A stretch of DNA of 50,193 bases from Bacteroidales bacterium (GCA_035353855.1 DAOQAK010000028.1:1-50193); one strand, 5' to 3'. Numbered from the stretch's first letter, positions 33,170 through 42,100 are shown. A program made the numbers and translations. The notes: a model not told the origin generated them from the letters alone.

Positions 33170-34027
33170 ATGAAAAAAATAATTATAATACTGTTTTGTA
33201 CTTACTCTTTTGCTTTGAATGTTTCTGCTCAACGTAATGAAATTGGCATTCTGCTGGGAACAACATACTATCTTGGCGATTTGAATCCATATAAACATTT
33301 TCTTCTGTCAAAACCAGCAGGAGGCATTATTTACAGGTATATTTTCAATCCGCGGTGGGCTTTAAAAATTGATGGACTGTACGGAAATGTTGAAGGTGAT
33401 GATGCTGTTGCAAAATTTAATGAACAACGTAATCTTAGTTTTAAATCTCATATTTTTGAAATATCTCCTCAACTGGAGTTGAATTTTCTGCCTTATATTA
33501 CCGGTAATAAAGAAAAAAATTATTTCACACCATACATCTTTGGAGGCATTGCAATTTTCAGTTTTAACCCTAAAGCAGAATATAACGGTACTTGGTATGA
33601 CTTAAAACCGCTTGGAACCGAAGGACAAGGAACTTCACAATATTCTTCTGTACGAAAACCATATTCACTAACCAATATATCGTTTCCTTTTGGACTGGGA
33701 TTTAAATATAGTATCGGGAAAAAAGTTTCAGTTGGTTTAGAATGGGGTTTACGAAAAACTATTACTGATTACATTGATGATGTAAGCACCACATATGCTG
33801 ACCCAGCAATACTTTCTGCCGAAAATGGTGTCGTTGCAGCAGCTCTGGCCGACAAAACAGGTGATAGCGATAATACCGGATTACAGCGAGGAAATTCCGT
33901 TACCAAAGATTGGTATTCTTTCGTCGGAGGATTTATTACTTTTAAATTTAAAACTGGCGGTGATATTCCATGTCCCGGCGTTAGCAGCAAACATCATAAG
34001 TTTAGAGATTTTTTAAGAAAAGATTGA
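33170..34027 (+). CDS. DUF6089/PorG-like outer-membrane protein, second of a tandem pair
   Basis: 285 residues. The signal peptide ends near residue 20 (VSAQ). It shares with the previous protein the blocks G.TYYLGDLNP near 31-40, GGIAIFSFNPKAEYNGTWYD and LKPLGTEGQG near 124-153, and FPFGLGFKYSIGKKVSVGLEWGLRKTITDYIDDVSTTY near 175-212, but lacks the longer insertions of copy 1. Its C-terminus is basic and Cys/His-containing (PCPGVSSKHHKFRDFLRKD), unlike a usual barrel end, so it may carry a periplasmic tail. It lies 14 bp after copy 1 and is followed by a terminator. One of the pair is probably the T9SS PorG homologue. Confidence 0.78.
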   Translation: MKKIIIILFCTYSFALNVSAQRNEIGILLGTTYYLGDLNPYKHFLLSKPAGGIIYRYIFNPRWALKIDGLYGNVEGDDAVAKFNEQRNLSFKSHIFEISPQLELNFLPYITGNKEKNYFTPYIFGGIAIFSFNPKAEYNGTWYDLKPLGTEGQGTSQYSSVRKPYSLTNISFPFGLGFKYSIGKKVSVGLEWGLRKTITDYIDDVSTTYADPAILSAENGVVAAALADKTGDSDNTGLQRGNSVTKDWYSFVGGFITFKFKTGGDIPCPGVSSKHHKFRDFLRKD

Positions 34028-34056
34028 ATATAGTTTAAATATTGGTTATTCATTAT

Positions 34057-34090
34057 GACCTCATCCATTTTTAACAATGAGGTCTTTTTT
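34057..34090 (+). terminator. Terminator between the PorG-like pair and uppS
   Basis: An 8-bp perfect stem (34057-34064 with 34077-34084) with a 12-nt loop is followed by six T. It ends only 16 bases before the uppS start. Confidence 0.85.
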
Positions 34091-34106
34091 ATAAATATTT
34101 TTTTTA

Positions 34107-34853
34107 ATGAGTTTAAAAGAAAAAATTGACACAAATAAATTGCCTCTGCATATTGCTATCATTATGGATGGCAACGGACGCTGGGCAAAACAAAAGGGAA
34201 AAACAAGAATATTTGGGCATTATAATGCCATCAAATCCGTCAGGGAATCTACAGAAGCAGCTGCAGAACTAGGAGTAAAATATTTAACACTTTACGCATT
34301 CTCTACTGAAAACTGGAAAAGACCTCAAAAAGAAGTAGATGCTTTGATGAATTTATTGGTTAAAACAATTTATAAAGAAACCAAAACACTAAAAAAGAAT
34401 AATATTCGTTTGCTAACAATTGGCGACACCGATGGGCTTCCAGCAGATTGCAGAAAAGAACTAAAAGAAGCCATTGATTTAACTGCAGGAAACACAAGAA
34501 TGTCGCTGATTTTGGCATTGAACTATAGCTCAAAATGGGAAATTGTTAATGCAACTAAACGAATTGCTCAAGAAGTACAAAAAGGGAAAATAAATATTAA
34601 TGAAATTGACCAGAAAATGTTCAGTAATTATTTAACTACGATTGGAATTCCTGATCCTGAACTGTTAATAAGAACAAGCGGAGAATACCGCATTAGCAAT
34701 TTCCTGCTCTGGCAAATTGCATATACGGAATTCTATTTCACCCAGAAATTATGGCCCGATTTCAGAAAAGAAGACCTTTATAAAGCAATAGTTGATTTCC
34801 AGAATCGAGAAAGAAGGTTTGGTATGACAAGCGAACAAATTAAAAAGAAATGA
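34107..34853 (+). CDS. uppS: Isoprenyl transferase (undecaprenyl diphosphate synthase)
   Basis: 248 residues, normal length. The cis-prenyltransferase signature MDGNGRWAKQKG (catalytic Asp21 and the DGNGRWA loop binding the diphosphate) is at 20-31. FSTENWKRP is near 70-78, and RTSGEYRISNFLLWQIAYTE near 191-210 is the C-terminal substrate-binding motif. The enzyme extends farnesyl diphosphate to the C55 lipid carrier needed for peptidoglycan and O-antigen. It overlaps bamA by 4 bases (ATGA), indicating coupled translation. A strong terminator sits immediately upstream and no TAnnTTTG box lies between, so transcription depends on read-through or an unrecognised promoter. Confidence 0.95.
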   Translation: MSLKEKIDTNKLPLHIAIIMDGNGRWAKQKGKTRIFGHYNAIKSVRESTEAAAELGVKYLTLYAFSTENWKRPQKEVDALMNLLVKTIYKETKTLKKNNIRLLTIGDTDGLPADCRKELKEAIDLTAGNTRMSLILALNYSSKWEIVNATKRIAQEVQKGKININEIDQKMFSNYLTTIGIPDPELLIRTSGEYRISNFLLWQIAYTEFYFTQKLWPDFRKEDLYKAIVDFQNRERRFGMTSEQIKKK

Positions 34854-37366
34854 TGATGAAAAAAATTTTTACTGGAATAATAATCTTACTGTTTAACTCA
34901 TATTCTGTTTTTTCCCAGGTTATTCTATCTGACGATAACACAAAAATTGATTATTCAAATCCAAAAGATTACGAAATTGGCGGTATTACAGTTTCCGGTG
35001 TTGAAAACTATGATAATAATGTTTTAATTACTTTATCTGGATTAACTGTTGGAGATAAAATTAAAGTCCCCGGTGATAAAATCACCAAAGCTATTGATAA
35101 CCTATGGAAACAAGGACTTTTTGAAGATATTAAAATCTCTGCCTCTAAAATTGTTGGTACTACAATCTTTCTTGATATTTATATTTCTGAAAGACCCAAG
35201 TTATCAAGATTTTCATTTAATGGTGTAAAAAAATCGGAAGCCGATAAACTCCGTGATGAAATAAAAATCCAGCGAGGTGATGCGGTTACAGAAAACCTTA
35301 TCATGACCACAAAAAATAAAATATTAAATTATTTTACTGATAAAGGTTTCTTATTTTCAACTGTTAATATTGTTCAGAAAAAAGATACCGCAACTTCAAC
35401 CGGTGTTGTACTTTATATCAATGTAGATAAAAAAAGTAAAGTCAAAATCAACCAGGTTAATATAAGCGGAATAACAGATGTAAAATCCGGTAAACTTAAA
35501 CACGCAATGAAGAAAACCAAGGAAAAACACTTTTATAAAATTTTTTCAACTTCACGTTTTACTGAATCCGAATATAAAGATGATAAAGTCAACCTCATTG
35601 AAAAGTTAAATGAATATGGGTACAGGGATGCCAAAATCATAAAAGATACCGTGTATAAATTTGATGATAAAACAATCAATGTTGATATTAATGTGAATCA
35701 AGGACACAAATATTATTTTCGAAATGTAACATGGATTGGAAATACTATCTATTCTTCTGATATCCTGAATGCAATCCTTAAAGTAAAAAAAGGAGACGTA
35801 TTCAATCAGAAAGCTCTTGATGCAAATCTATACATGAACACCGACAGCAAAGATATTAGTTCACTTTATCTTGACGATGGTTATTTATTTTTTTCAGTTA
35901 CACCTGTTGAAGTAAAAGTCGAAAATGACTCTATTGATCTTGAAATAAGGATATATGAAGGAAAACAAGCTGTAATAAGCAAAGTAACAGTAACAGGCAA
36001 TACAAAAACAAATGATAATGTTGTCCTTCGTGAAGTTCGCTCAAAACCCGGACAGTTATTCAGCCGTGCAGATATTATACGAACCCAACGTGAGCTGGCA
36101 CAATTAAAATATTTTAATGAAGAAAAATTAGCCGTCAACCCTACCCCCCATGCAGCTGATGGTACCGTTGATATTGAATATGTAGTTGAAGAAACTTCCT
36201 CTGACCAGGTTGAACTTTCAGGAGGATGGGGAGCTGGGCGTATTGTCGGTACTCTTGGATTATCATTTAATAATTTTTCTGCTCGTAATTTCTTTAAAAA
36301 AGATGCCTGGAGACCTTTGCCATCAGGCAATGGACAAAAGTTAAGTATAAGAGCCCAATCCAATGGAATATATTACCAATCATACAATGCATCATTTACT
36401 GAACCCTGGCTGGGAGGTAAAAAACCTAATGCATTAAGCGTTTCAGCATATCATTCTGTTCAATCAAATGGAGTGGCAAAAAGTGAAACGAATCGTCAAT
36501 CTATTATAATTGATGGTATTTCTGTTCAACTTGGAAAACAACTTAAATGGCCTGACGATTATTTTAATCGCTACCATGGACTCAATTTCCAGGTATATAA
36601 TGTTACAAATTATACTTCTTTTGCATTCACTAACGGAAAATCTAATAACTTTTATTACAGCTGGATGTTAAACAGGAATTCTATCGATTATGCAATATAT
36701 CCACGTTCAGGTTCTGAATTCTCATTAACAATACAGGCTACACCACCATATTCTGTTTTAGAAAAATTATTCGGAAATGAAAGAAACTATGATTCATTAA
36801 CTGCTCAACAAAAATATAAATGGCTCGAATACCATAAATGGAAATTTGGAGCATCGGTATATACAAAATTGGCAGGAGATTTGGTATTAAGCTCGCGAAC
36901 GAAGTTTGGATTTTTAGGTTATTACAAAAAAGAAGTTGGACCTCCGCCTTTCGAACGTTTTTATCTTGGAGGTGATGGATTATCAGGCTTCGCTCTCGAT
37001 GGCAGAGAAATAATAGGTATGAGAGGATATTCAAACAATTCTTTAACACAAACTAATTCCGATGGCGATTATATCGGGGGTATCATTTTTAATAAATATA
37101 CACTTGAGTTAAGATATCCTGTATCATTGAATCCTATGGCAACTATATATGCTATTGGATTTTTAGAAGCAGGAAATACATGGGGTAATTTTAAGACATT
37201 CAATCCATTTGATGTTAAACGTTCTGCCGGTGTTGGTGTACGTATTTATTTACCGATGTTTGGATTACTTGGACTCGACTGGGGCTATGGCTTCGACGAA
37301 ATTCCTGGCGATTCAGGAGCAAATAAATCACAATTCCATTTTTCAATAAACCAATCCATTGATTAA
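34850..37366 (+). CDS. bamA: Outer membrane protein assembly factor BamA
   Basis: 838 residues. The signal peptide ends near residue 23 (VFSQ); ATG codons at 34850, 34853 and 34856 are all possible starts. Five POTRA domains span about 25-440, for example GGITVSGVENYDNNVLITLSG near 43-63 and VTGNTKTNDNVVLREVRSKPGQLF near 380-403. The Omp85 barrel follows from about 445 to the end. The lid-lock motif MRGYSNN is near 723-729 and the GGDGLSGF segment just before it is typical of Bacteroidota BamA. It inserts outer-membrane proteins and is essential. It is coupled to uppS by a 4-base overlap and followed by the Skp-like chaperone genes, its known partners in handling unfolded barrels. Confidence 0.95.
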   Translation: MMMKKIFTGIIILLFNSYSVFSQVILSDDNTKIDYSNPKDYEIGGITVSGVENYDNNVLITLSGLTVGDKIKVPGDKITKAIDNLWKQGLFEDIKISASKIVGTTIFLDIYISERPKLSRFSFNGVKKSEADKLRDEIKIQRGDAVTENLIMTTKNKILNYFTDKGFLFSTVNIVQKKDTATSTGVVLYINVDKKSKVKINQVNISGITDVKSGKLKHAMKKTKEKHFYKIFSTSRFTESEYKDDKVNLIEKLNEYGYRDAKIIKDTVYKFDDKTINVDINVNQGHKYYFRNVTWIGNTIYSSDILNAILKVKKGDVFNQKALDANLYMNTDSKDISSLYLDDGYLFFSVTPVEVKVENDSIDLEIRIYEGKQAVISKVTVTGNTKTNDNVVLREVRSKPGQLFSRADIIRTQRELAQLKYFNEEKLAVNPTPHAADGTVDIEYVVEETSSDQVELSGGWGAGRIVGTLGLSFNNFSARNFFKKDAWRPLPSGNGQKLSIRAQSNGIYYQSYNASFTEPWLGGKKPNALSVSAYHSVQSNGVAKSETNRQSIIIDGISVQLGKQLKWPDDYFNRYHGLNFQVYNVTNYTSFAFTNGKSNNFYYSWMLNRNSIDYAIYPRSGSEFSLTIQATPPYSVLEKLFGNERNYDSLTAQQKYKWLEYHKWKFGASVYTKLAGDLVLSSRTKFGFLGYYKKEVGPPPFERFYLGGDGLSGFALDGREIIGMRGYSNNSLTQTNSDGDYIGGIIFNKYTLELRYPVSLNPMATIYAIGFLEAGNTWGNFKTFNPFDVKRSAGVGVRIYLPMFGLLGLDWGYGFDEIPGDSGANKSQFHFSINQSID

Positions 37367-37403
37367 TCAAATAAATTTTAAGCAAAATAAATATTAAATT
37401 AAC

Positions 37404-37408
37404 GGAGG
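37404..37408 (+). promoter_or_regulatory. Strong Shine-Dalgarno site before the first ompH gene
   Basis: GGAGG with 8 nt to the ATG. Unusual here, as nearly all other genes in the window lack such a site. Confidence 0.85.
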
Positions 37409-37416
37409 AATAAACC

Positions 37417-37962
37417 ATGAAAAGTTCAGTATTAGTAATAGCGTTCGCTCTTTTCTGTTCAGTAGCTTTCTCGCAGCAAAAATATGCTTATGTTGACAGC
37501 GATTATATTCTGGAGAATATACCTGAGTATGCAGCAGCACAAGACAAACTTGATGAACTCTCTATAGAATGGCAGGCAGAAATTGAAGCTAAATTTAAAA
37601 CAATTGACAGTTTATACAAAAAATTTGAAACGGAATCTGTTCTTTTGCCGGAAGATCTAAAAACCAAAAGAGAAAATGATATTATCACCAAAGAAAAAGA
37701 AGCTAAAGCATTACAGAAAAAACGCTTTGGAACTGATGGCGACTTATATAAAAAACGTCAGGAATTGGTAAAACCTATACAGGATAAAGTTTATAATGCT
37801 ATTGAAGAATTGGCAACAGAAGGTTCTTATGGAATTATATTCGATAAATCGGGTTCTCTGACAATGTTATACACAAATCCTAAACTTGATAAAAGCGATG
37901 AAGTACTTGAAAAACTTGGATACAAACCAGGAACAGTAAAAGATGATAAAACGAAAGAATAA
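37417..37962 (+). CDS. OmpH/Skp family periplasmic chaperone, first copy
   Basis: 181 residues. The signal peptide ends near residue 19 (AFSQ). KYAYVDSDYILENIPEY (22-38) is the OmpH family start, and a long Lys/Glu/Gln-rich helical hairpin (about 40-115) forms the tentacle of the trimeric chaperone. The end returns to the beta core (YGIIFDKSGSLTMLYTNP, about 137-154) plus a charged tail. It holds unfolded outer-membrane proteins for BamA, which is encoded just upstream. It has an SD site, and is likely co-transcribed with uppS-bamA since no terminator intervenes. Confidence 0.92.
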   Translation: MKSSVLVIAFALFCSVAFSQQKYAYVDSDYILENIPEYAAAQDKLDELSIEWQAEIEAKFKTIDSLYKKFETESVLLPEDLKTKRENDIITKEKEAKALQKKRFGTDGDLYKKRQELVKPIQDKVYNAIEELATEGSYGIIFDKSGSLTMLYTNPKLDKSDEVLEKLGYKPGTVKDDKTKE

Positions 37963-38035
37963 TTATCATTACCGGGTATTTTCAAAAAAAAATATAAATT
38001 CATCACTTATTAAATGGATTTTTAATTAATTATTA

Positions 38036-38043
38036 TAATTTTG
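38036..38043 (+). promoter_or_regulatory. Candidate -7 box for the second ompH gene
   Basis: TAATTTTG, matching TAnnTTTG; predicted leader of about 40 nt. No convincing -33 element. Confidence 0.5.
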
Positions 38044-38089
38044 CCCGGAATTCATTTTAATACAATTTACATTAACCTAATTAAGTAAT

Positions 38090-38605
38090 ATGAAAAATTT
38101 AGTAAAAACTACTGTTGTTATCCTGATGGTTTTCTGTGCCGTTAACGTATTTGCTCAAGCTAAAGTTAAACTTGGTCACATTAATTCCGATTCATTATTA
38201 AAGCTGATGCCGGGAAGAGATTCTGCTATTGCTAAAATACAGGCAGAAGCTGCTGTGTATCAAAAATTACTTGCTACTATGAATTCAGAATACGAAACTA
38301 AAGCATCTGAATACCAAACAAATTATACTACTTTATCTGAATTAATAAAACAAACAAAACTTGCAGAATTACAGGATTTACAAACTCGTATCGAAAAATT
38401 CCAGACTGATGCTTCCGATTCATTGCAGAAAAAACAGACATCACTGCTTCAACCTATTATTGATAAAGCTAAAAAAGCTATAGAAGAAGTGGCTAAAGAA
38501 AATGGGTTTACTTATGTTTTCGACAGTGCTCTCGGAGTTATTCTTTACTCTACAGAAACAGATGATATCATGCCTTTAGTAAAAAAGAAATTAGGAATAA
38601 AATAA
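38090..38605 (+). CDS. OmpH/Skp family periplasmic chaperone, second copy
   Basis: 171 residues. The signal peptide ends near residue 22 (VFAQ). KVKLGHINSDSLLKLMPGRD (25-44) is the family start, followed by helices (50-125) and the beta return FTYVFDSALGVILYST (about 139-154). It lacks the charged tail of the first copy and has a separate promoter box, so the two chaperones can be expressed at different levels. A strong bidirectional terminator follows the stop codon by 5 bases. Two ompH genes after bamA is the usual Bacteroidota arrangement. Confidence 0.92.
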   Translation: MKNLVKTTVVILMVFCAVNVFAQAKVKLGHINSDSLLKLMPGRDSAIAKIQAEAAVYQKLLATMNSEYETKASEYQTNYTTLSELIKQTKLAELQDLQTRIEKFQTDASDSLQKKQTSLLQPIIDKAKKAIEEVAKENGFTYVFDSALGVILYSTETDDIMPLVKKKLGIK

Positions 38606-38610
38606 ATAAT

Positions 38611-38638
38611 AAAAAAACCCGCAAATGCGGGTTTTTTT
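38611..38638. terminator. Bidirectional terminator between ompH and the gamma-carbonic anhydrase gene
   Basis: A 12-bp perfect stem (38611-38622 with 38627-38638), GC core flanked by A and T runs, loop AAAT. It serves genes converging from both strands. Confidence 0.93.
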
Positions 38639-39161
38639 ATTCCTCTTTTTCTTTATACCATCCAGAATACATAATATAGCTGTTGGCTATTCTGTTTATT
38701 TGCCCCTCGAGTAATTCTTTATCAATTGTTTTCACTTTTTTAGCAGGCACTCCAGCATAAACACTTCCCGATTCAACAACTGTATCTTCAAGAACTAATG
38801 CTCCCGCTGCAATTACTGAATTGCTTTCTATTACCGCATGATCCATTATAATGGCACCCATTCCTATCAAAACATTATCATGAATAGTACATCCATGAAC
38901 TACAGCATTATGAGCAATAGATACATTATTACCAATATTTACCGGAGCTTTTTGATAAGTACAATGTATGATAGCACCATCCTGTACATTCACTTTGTTC
39001 CCCATTTTAATATAATGAACATCACCGCGAACAACAGCGTTGAACCAAATGCTGCAATTATCGCCCATAATTACATCACCTATTACTACTGCTGTATCAG
39101 CTAAAAAACAATTATCGCCAAAATTTGGGGTAACCCCTTTTAATGTTTTTATTATAGCCAT
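38637..39161 (-). CDS. Gamma-carbonic anhydrase-like hexapeptide-repeat protein
   Basis: 174 residues. Left-handed beta-helix: hexapeptide units from about residue 20 to 145 (for example ADTAVVIGDVIMGDNCSIWF, then NAVVRGD near 41-47). The zinc-binding histidines of the CamH/YrdA class are seen in GAIIHC near 67 and SIAHNAVVHGC near 83-93, and a C-terminal alpha helix packs along the helix. It may hydrate CO2 or, like many YrdA proteins, have little activity. It starts one base after the nadB stop codon on the same strand, so it is co-transcribed with nadB. Confidence 0.9.
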   Translation of the reverse strand: MAIIKTLKGVTPNFGDNCFLADTAVVIGDVIMGDNCSIWFNAVVRGDVHYIKMGNKVNVQDGAIIHCTYQKAPVNIGNNVSIAHNAVVHGCTIHDNVLIGMGAIIMDHAVIESNSVIAAGALVLEDTVVESGSVYAGVPAKKVKTIDKELLEGQINRIANSYIMYSGWYKEKEE

Positions 39162-39162
39162 A

Positions 39163-40734
39163 TCACTTTTTTTTAACTGATGGATAATCCAATGAATAAT
39201 GAAGTCCCAGACTTTGTTTCCTTCGCATTGCAGATTTTATAATCTGGTATGCAATATCAATGAGGTTTCGTAATTCGCATATTTTTCGGGTAACTATTGA
39301 TTTTTCATATAAATCTTCTGTTTCTCTATAAATAATCTGTAGCCTATCTAAAGCACGTTTGAGTCGTAAATTGGAACGAACTATACCAACATAATATGAC
39401 ATAATAAACTGTAATTCTTTAACTGCTTGCGTAATTAATACCATTTCTTCATTAAGAACTGTACCTTCAGCATCCCAACTAGGAATTTCTTCATTAATAT
39501 TAACCGAATCTACTAATCCTATTGAATCCACAGCAGCCCTGTGAGAAAAGACCAATGCCTCAAGCAGAGAATTTGAAGCAAGTCTGTTAGCGCCATGTAA
39601 ACCTGTACATGCACATTCTCCAACAGCATATAAATTATTTATTGAAGACCGCCCCAGTTCATTAGTTAGTATGCCACCACAAGAATAATGCGCCCCAGGG
39701 ATAACAGGAATCATATCTTTTGAAAGATCAATTCCTATACTCAAACATTTTGCATAAATATTTGGAAAATGATTGATCACATCATTTTTATTCAAATGCC
39801 TGCAATCAAGATATACGTAGTCATCGCCAGAAATCTTCATTTCATTATCAATAGCTCTTGCAACAATATCCCTGGGTGCCAGTGATTTTCTTCTGTCATA
39901 CTTTTCCATGAATTCATTGCCATCTGTTGTTTTAAGCACAGCACCAAAACCCCTTAATGCTTCAGTAATTAAAAAAGAAGGTCTCTCAGAAGGATTATAT
40001 AACATAGTAGGATGAAACTGGATGAATTCCATATTTTCAATCTTTCCACGCGCCCGGTGAACCATAGCAACGCCATCACCTGTAGCAATAGGAGGATTAG
40101 AAGTAATTGAATATACATTACCTCCCCCACCTGTTGCCATTAAAGTAAATTTAGATAATATGCTATCAATTAAATTGGTTTTAGGATTTAGTACATATGC
40201 TCCAAAGCAAGTAACATTAGGGGTTTTTTTGGTAATTATTTGTCCCAAATGATGCTGTGTTATTAAGTCAACAGCAAAATAATTTTCATAAAATTCAATA
40301 TTGGGATGATTCCTTGCCTGCTCTAATAAAGCTCTTATAATTTCTTTTCCTGTATTATCTTTATGATGAAGTACCCTATACTCGGAATGCCCTCCTTCTT
40401 TTGCCAAATCGTACCTTCCTGAAACAGTTTTATCAAAGTTTGTTCCCCACTTAACTAATTCATCTATTCTTTCTTTTGATTCTGTGATAGTGATACGAAC
40501 AATATTTTCATTACATAACCCGGCACCAGCCTCAATAGTATCCTGAATGTGCTTTTCGTAAGTATCGGGATTATACATCACTGCTGCAATTCCTCCCTGT
40601 GCAAGACTTGTATTTGAAATCCGCGCTTCTTCCTTAGTAATAATAATTACTTTTCCATATTCAGCAACTTTAAGCGCATAACTAAGCCCTGCAATGCCAG
40701 AACCTATTACCAGAAAATCTGTTTTAATTTGCAT
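39163..40734 (-). CDS. nadB: L-aspartate oxidase
   Basis: 523 residues. FAD-binding GSGIAGLSYAL at 11-21; TSLAQGGIAAV near 42-52; HHKDNTGKEI near 123-132; FIQFHPTMLYNPSERPSFLITEALRG near 237-262; and the FAD/substrate motif VGECACTGLHGANRLASNSLLEAL near 369-392, with the catalytic Arg region. It oxidises L-aspartate to iminoaspartate, the first step of de novo NAD synthesis. nadA and nadC are not in this window. The promoter box lies 20 bases upstream and the gamma-carbonic anhydrase gene follows without a gap. Confidence 0.95.
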   Translation of the reverse strand: MQIKTDFLVIGSGIAGLSYALKVAEYGKVIIITKEEARISNTSLAQGGIAAVMYNPDTYEKHIQDTIEAGAGLCNENIVRITITESKERIDELVKWGTNFDKTVSGRYDLAKEGGHSEYRVLHHKDNTGKEIIRALLEQARNHPNIEFYENYFAVDLITQHHLGQIITKKTPNVTCFGAYVLNPKTNLIDSILSKFTLMATGGGGNVYSITSNPPIATGDGVAMVHRARGKIENMEFIQFHPTMLYNPSERPSFLITEALRGFGAVLKTTDGNEFMEKYDRRKSLAPRDIVARAIDNEMKISGDDYVYLDCRHLNKNDVINHFPNIYAKCLSIGIDLSKDMIPVIPGAHYSCGGILTNELGRSSINNLYAVGECACTGLHGANRLASNSLLEALVFSHRAAVDSIGLVDSVNINEEIPSWDAEGTVLNEEMVLITQAVKELQFIMSYYVGIVRSNLRLKRALDRLQIIYRETEDLYEKSIVTRKICELRNLIDIAYQIIKSAMRRKQSLGLHYSLDYPSVKKK

Positions 40735-40753
40735 TATAATGCTTTTATTTATG

Positions 40754-40786
40754 CAAATTTATTGAATTTATACCGATACGGAACAA
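40754..40786 (-). promoter_or_regulatory. Candidate promoter of nadB
   Basis: Minus-strand TAAATTTG (40761-40754) with TTG (40786-40784) 22 nt upstream. The leader would be about 13 nt. Confidence 0.5.
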
Positions 40787-40806
40787 GTAGCAAAAATATT
40801 ATTTAT

Positions 40807-40883
40807 ACTTCGGCTGAATGAGTTTGCGTATTTCGACTACGGCTCAATATACTTGCAACCTCTAACACTCAGTATAACTGAAT
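40807..40883. repeat. Possible degenerate dispersed intergenic repeat
   Basis: Read on the minus strand, it contains ATTGAGCCGTAGTCGAAAT, which resembles a GAGCGGAGTCGAAAT-type intergenic repeat I recall from many Bacteroidota genomes, flanked by partial inverted copies (CGGCTGAAT and ACTCAGTATAACTGAAT). Only one copy is in this window. Confidence 0.35.
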
Positions 40884-40892
40884 CTTTTTACG

Positions 40893-42008
40893 TTATATTT
40901 TTTTCACAAAGCACCTTCTTCTTTTATGCTGGATATGTTCGTAGTTTTTCCAGTTTGCAATAACATTCTGGTTGGTTTCAAAAACACCTGTTGTTTCAAG
41001 AGTATTGACTCCTGCTTTCATCATTTCGGTTTGTAATTCAGAAATTAATATTACAGCAATCCCGGCATTCTGAAAATCCTGCAAAACACCGGTAAGCAGC
41101 ATATCAACCACTTCTGGTTTCTTCAATGCTTTCAAAATATGAAAAAATCCAAATGGAAATAATTTCCCTTTTGTTTTTTGCATTGCTACTGACAATGATG
41201 GTAATCCTACGAAAAACCCAATCGGGTTACTATCTTTTACAACTATCTTGACAAATTTTGGATTCAGTATATTAAAATATTTATCGGAATATAATTTTAT
41301 CATTTTATTGTTAAGTGGCGAAACATAAGGCAAATACTGGAAAGCATCGTTTAAAATTTCAAACATTTTCTCGCTGTAAGGTAATAATTCACTCCTTTTT
41401 GTAAAATTAAGCACCTGTACTCCGGATCTTTTTTTTACAATTTCTGCACCGCGTTTTGCTTTATTCAAAGGCTCTTCAGTAATAGTCATGCGAAATTCAA
41501 TCCAATCATTTTCTTTTTCAAAACCCAATTTTTCAAAATGGTCTTTGTAATAAGGCAAATGATAAACCGAAGCAATAGAAGGCAAATAATCGAAACCTTC
41601 TATTAATAATCCCTGAGTATCAAGATTAGTATAACCTAGTGGTCCGTGAACAAATTCCATTTGCTGTTCTTTAAACCATTCGATAGCTGTATTGATAAGC
41701 TTTTCGCTTACTTCATAATCATCAATAAATTCAATACGATTAATTCTTCCGAATTTTTGATTTACTTTTTCGTTATAATTTTTATTAATTATAGCACCAA
41801 TCCTTCCAACACATTTGTTGTTTTTAAATGCAAGGAAAAAACGTGAATCGCAAAAATCATTTGCAGGGTTTTCAGGAAGCAATGATTTAATTTCTGCTGA
41901 TTTTATTGGGGGAACCCAGAATTTATTATTCTTATATAAATCGAATTGGAAATTAACAAATTGTTTAATATCCGATTTGTTTTTGACTTCTTTAATTAAT
42001 ACGGTCAT
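40893..42008 (-). CDS. GNAT-like acyltransferase of unknown substrate
   Basis: 371 residues. The N-half has features of a GNAT fold: FQFDLYKNNKFWVPP near 23-37, then RFFLAFKNNKCVGRIGAIIN near 76-95, which is the strand-helix-strand that usually contacts acetyl-CoA, and FGRINRIEFIDD near 106. The C-half repeats a related fold (KFVKIVVKDSNPIGFFVGLPSLSVA near 250-275; GIAVILISELQ near 315). Proteins of this size and type are widespread in Bacteroidota and usually labelled N-acetyltransferase or hypothetical. No signal peptide. It has its own promoter box and sits between nadB and the ribosomal operon without obvious link to either. Confidence 0.6.
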   Translation of the reverse strand: MTVLIKEVKNKSDIKQFVNFQFDLYKNNKFWVPPIKSAEIKSLLPENPANDFCDSRFFLAFKNNKCVGRIGAIINKNYNEKVNQKFGRINRIEFIDDYEVSEKLINTAIEWFKEQQMEFVHGPLGYTNLDTQGLLIEGFDYLPSIASVYHLPYYKDHFEKLGFEKENDWIEFRMTITEEPLNKAKRGAEIVKKRSGVQVLNFTKRSELLPYSEKMFEILNDAFQYLPYVSPLNNKMIKLYSDKYFNILNPKFVKIVVKDSNPIGFFVGLPSLSVAMQKTKGKLFPFGFFHILKALKKPEVVDMLLTGVLQDFQNAGIAVILISELQTEMMKAGVNTLETTGVFETNQNVIANWKNYEHIQHKRRRCFVKKI

Positions 42009-42033
42009 AAAAATCTCATTCTAAATTAAGTGT

Positions 42034-42041
42034 CAAATTTA
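42034..42041 (-). promoter_or_regulatory. Candidate -7 box for the GNAT-like gene
   Basis: Minus-strand TAAATTTG, 26 bases from the start codon. No clear -33 element. Confidence 0.45.
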
Positions 42042-42100
42042 ATACAATTTTATTGTTGAATAACTTTTCTTTCATTATGAATTAAAATAATTTTGAGAAT

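Noticed and set aside
35881..36363. 160-codon open frame on the minus strand inside bamA
   Set aside because: It lies wholly opposite conserved POTRA/barrel coding sequence, has no homology-like motifs and arises from codon bias; similar antisense frames oppose rpsB (44232-44732) and the M16 genes.
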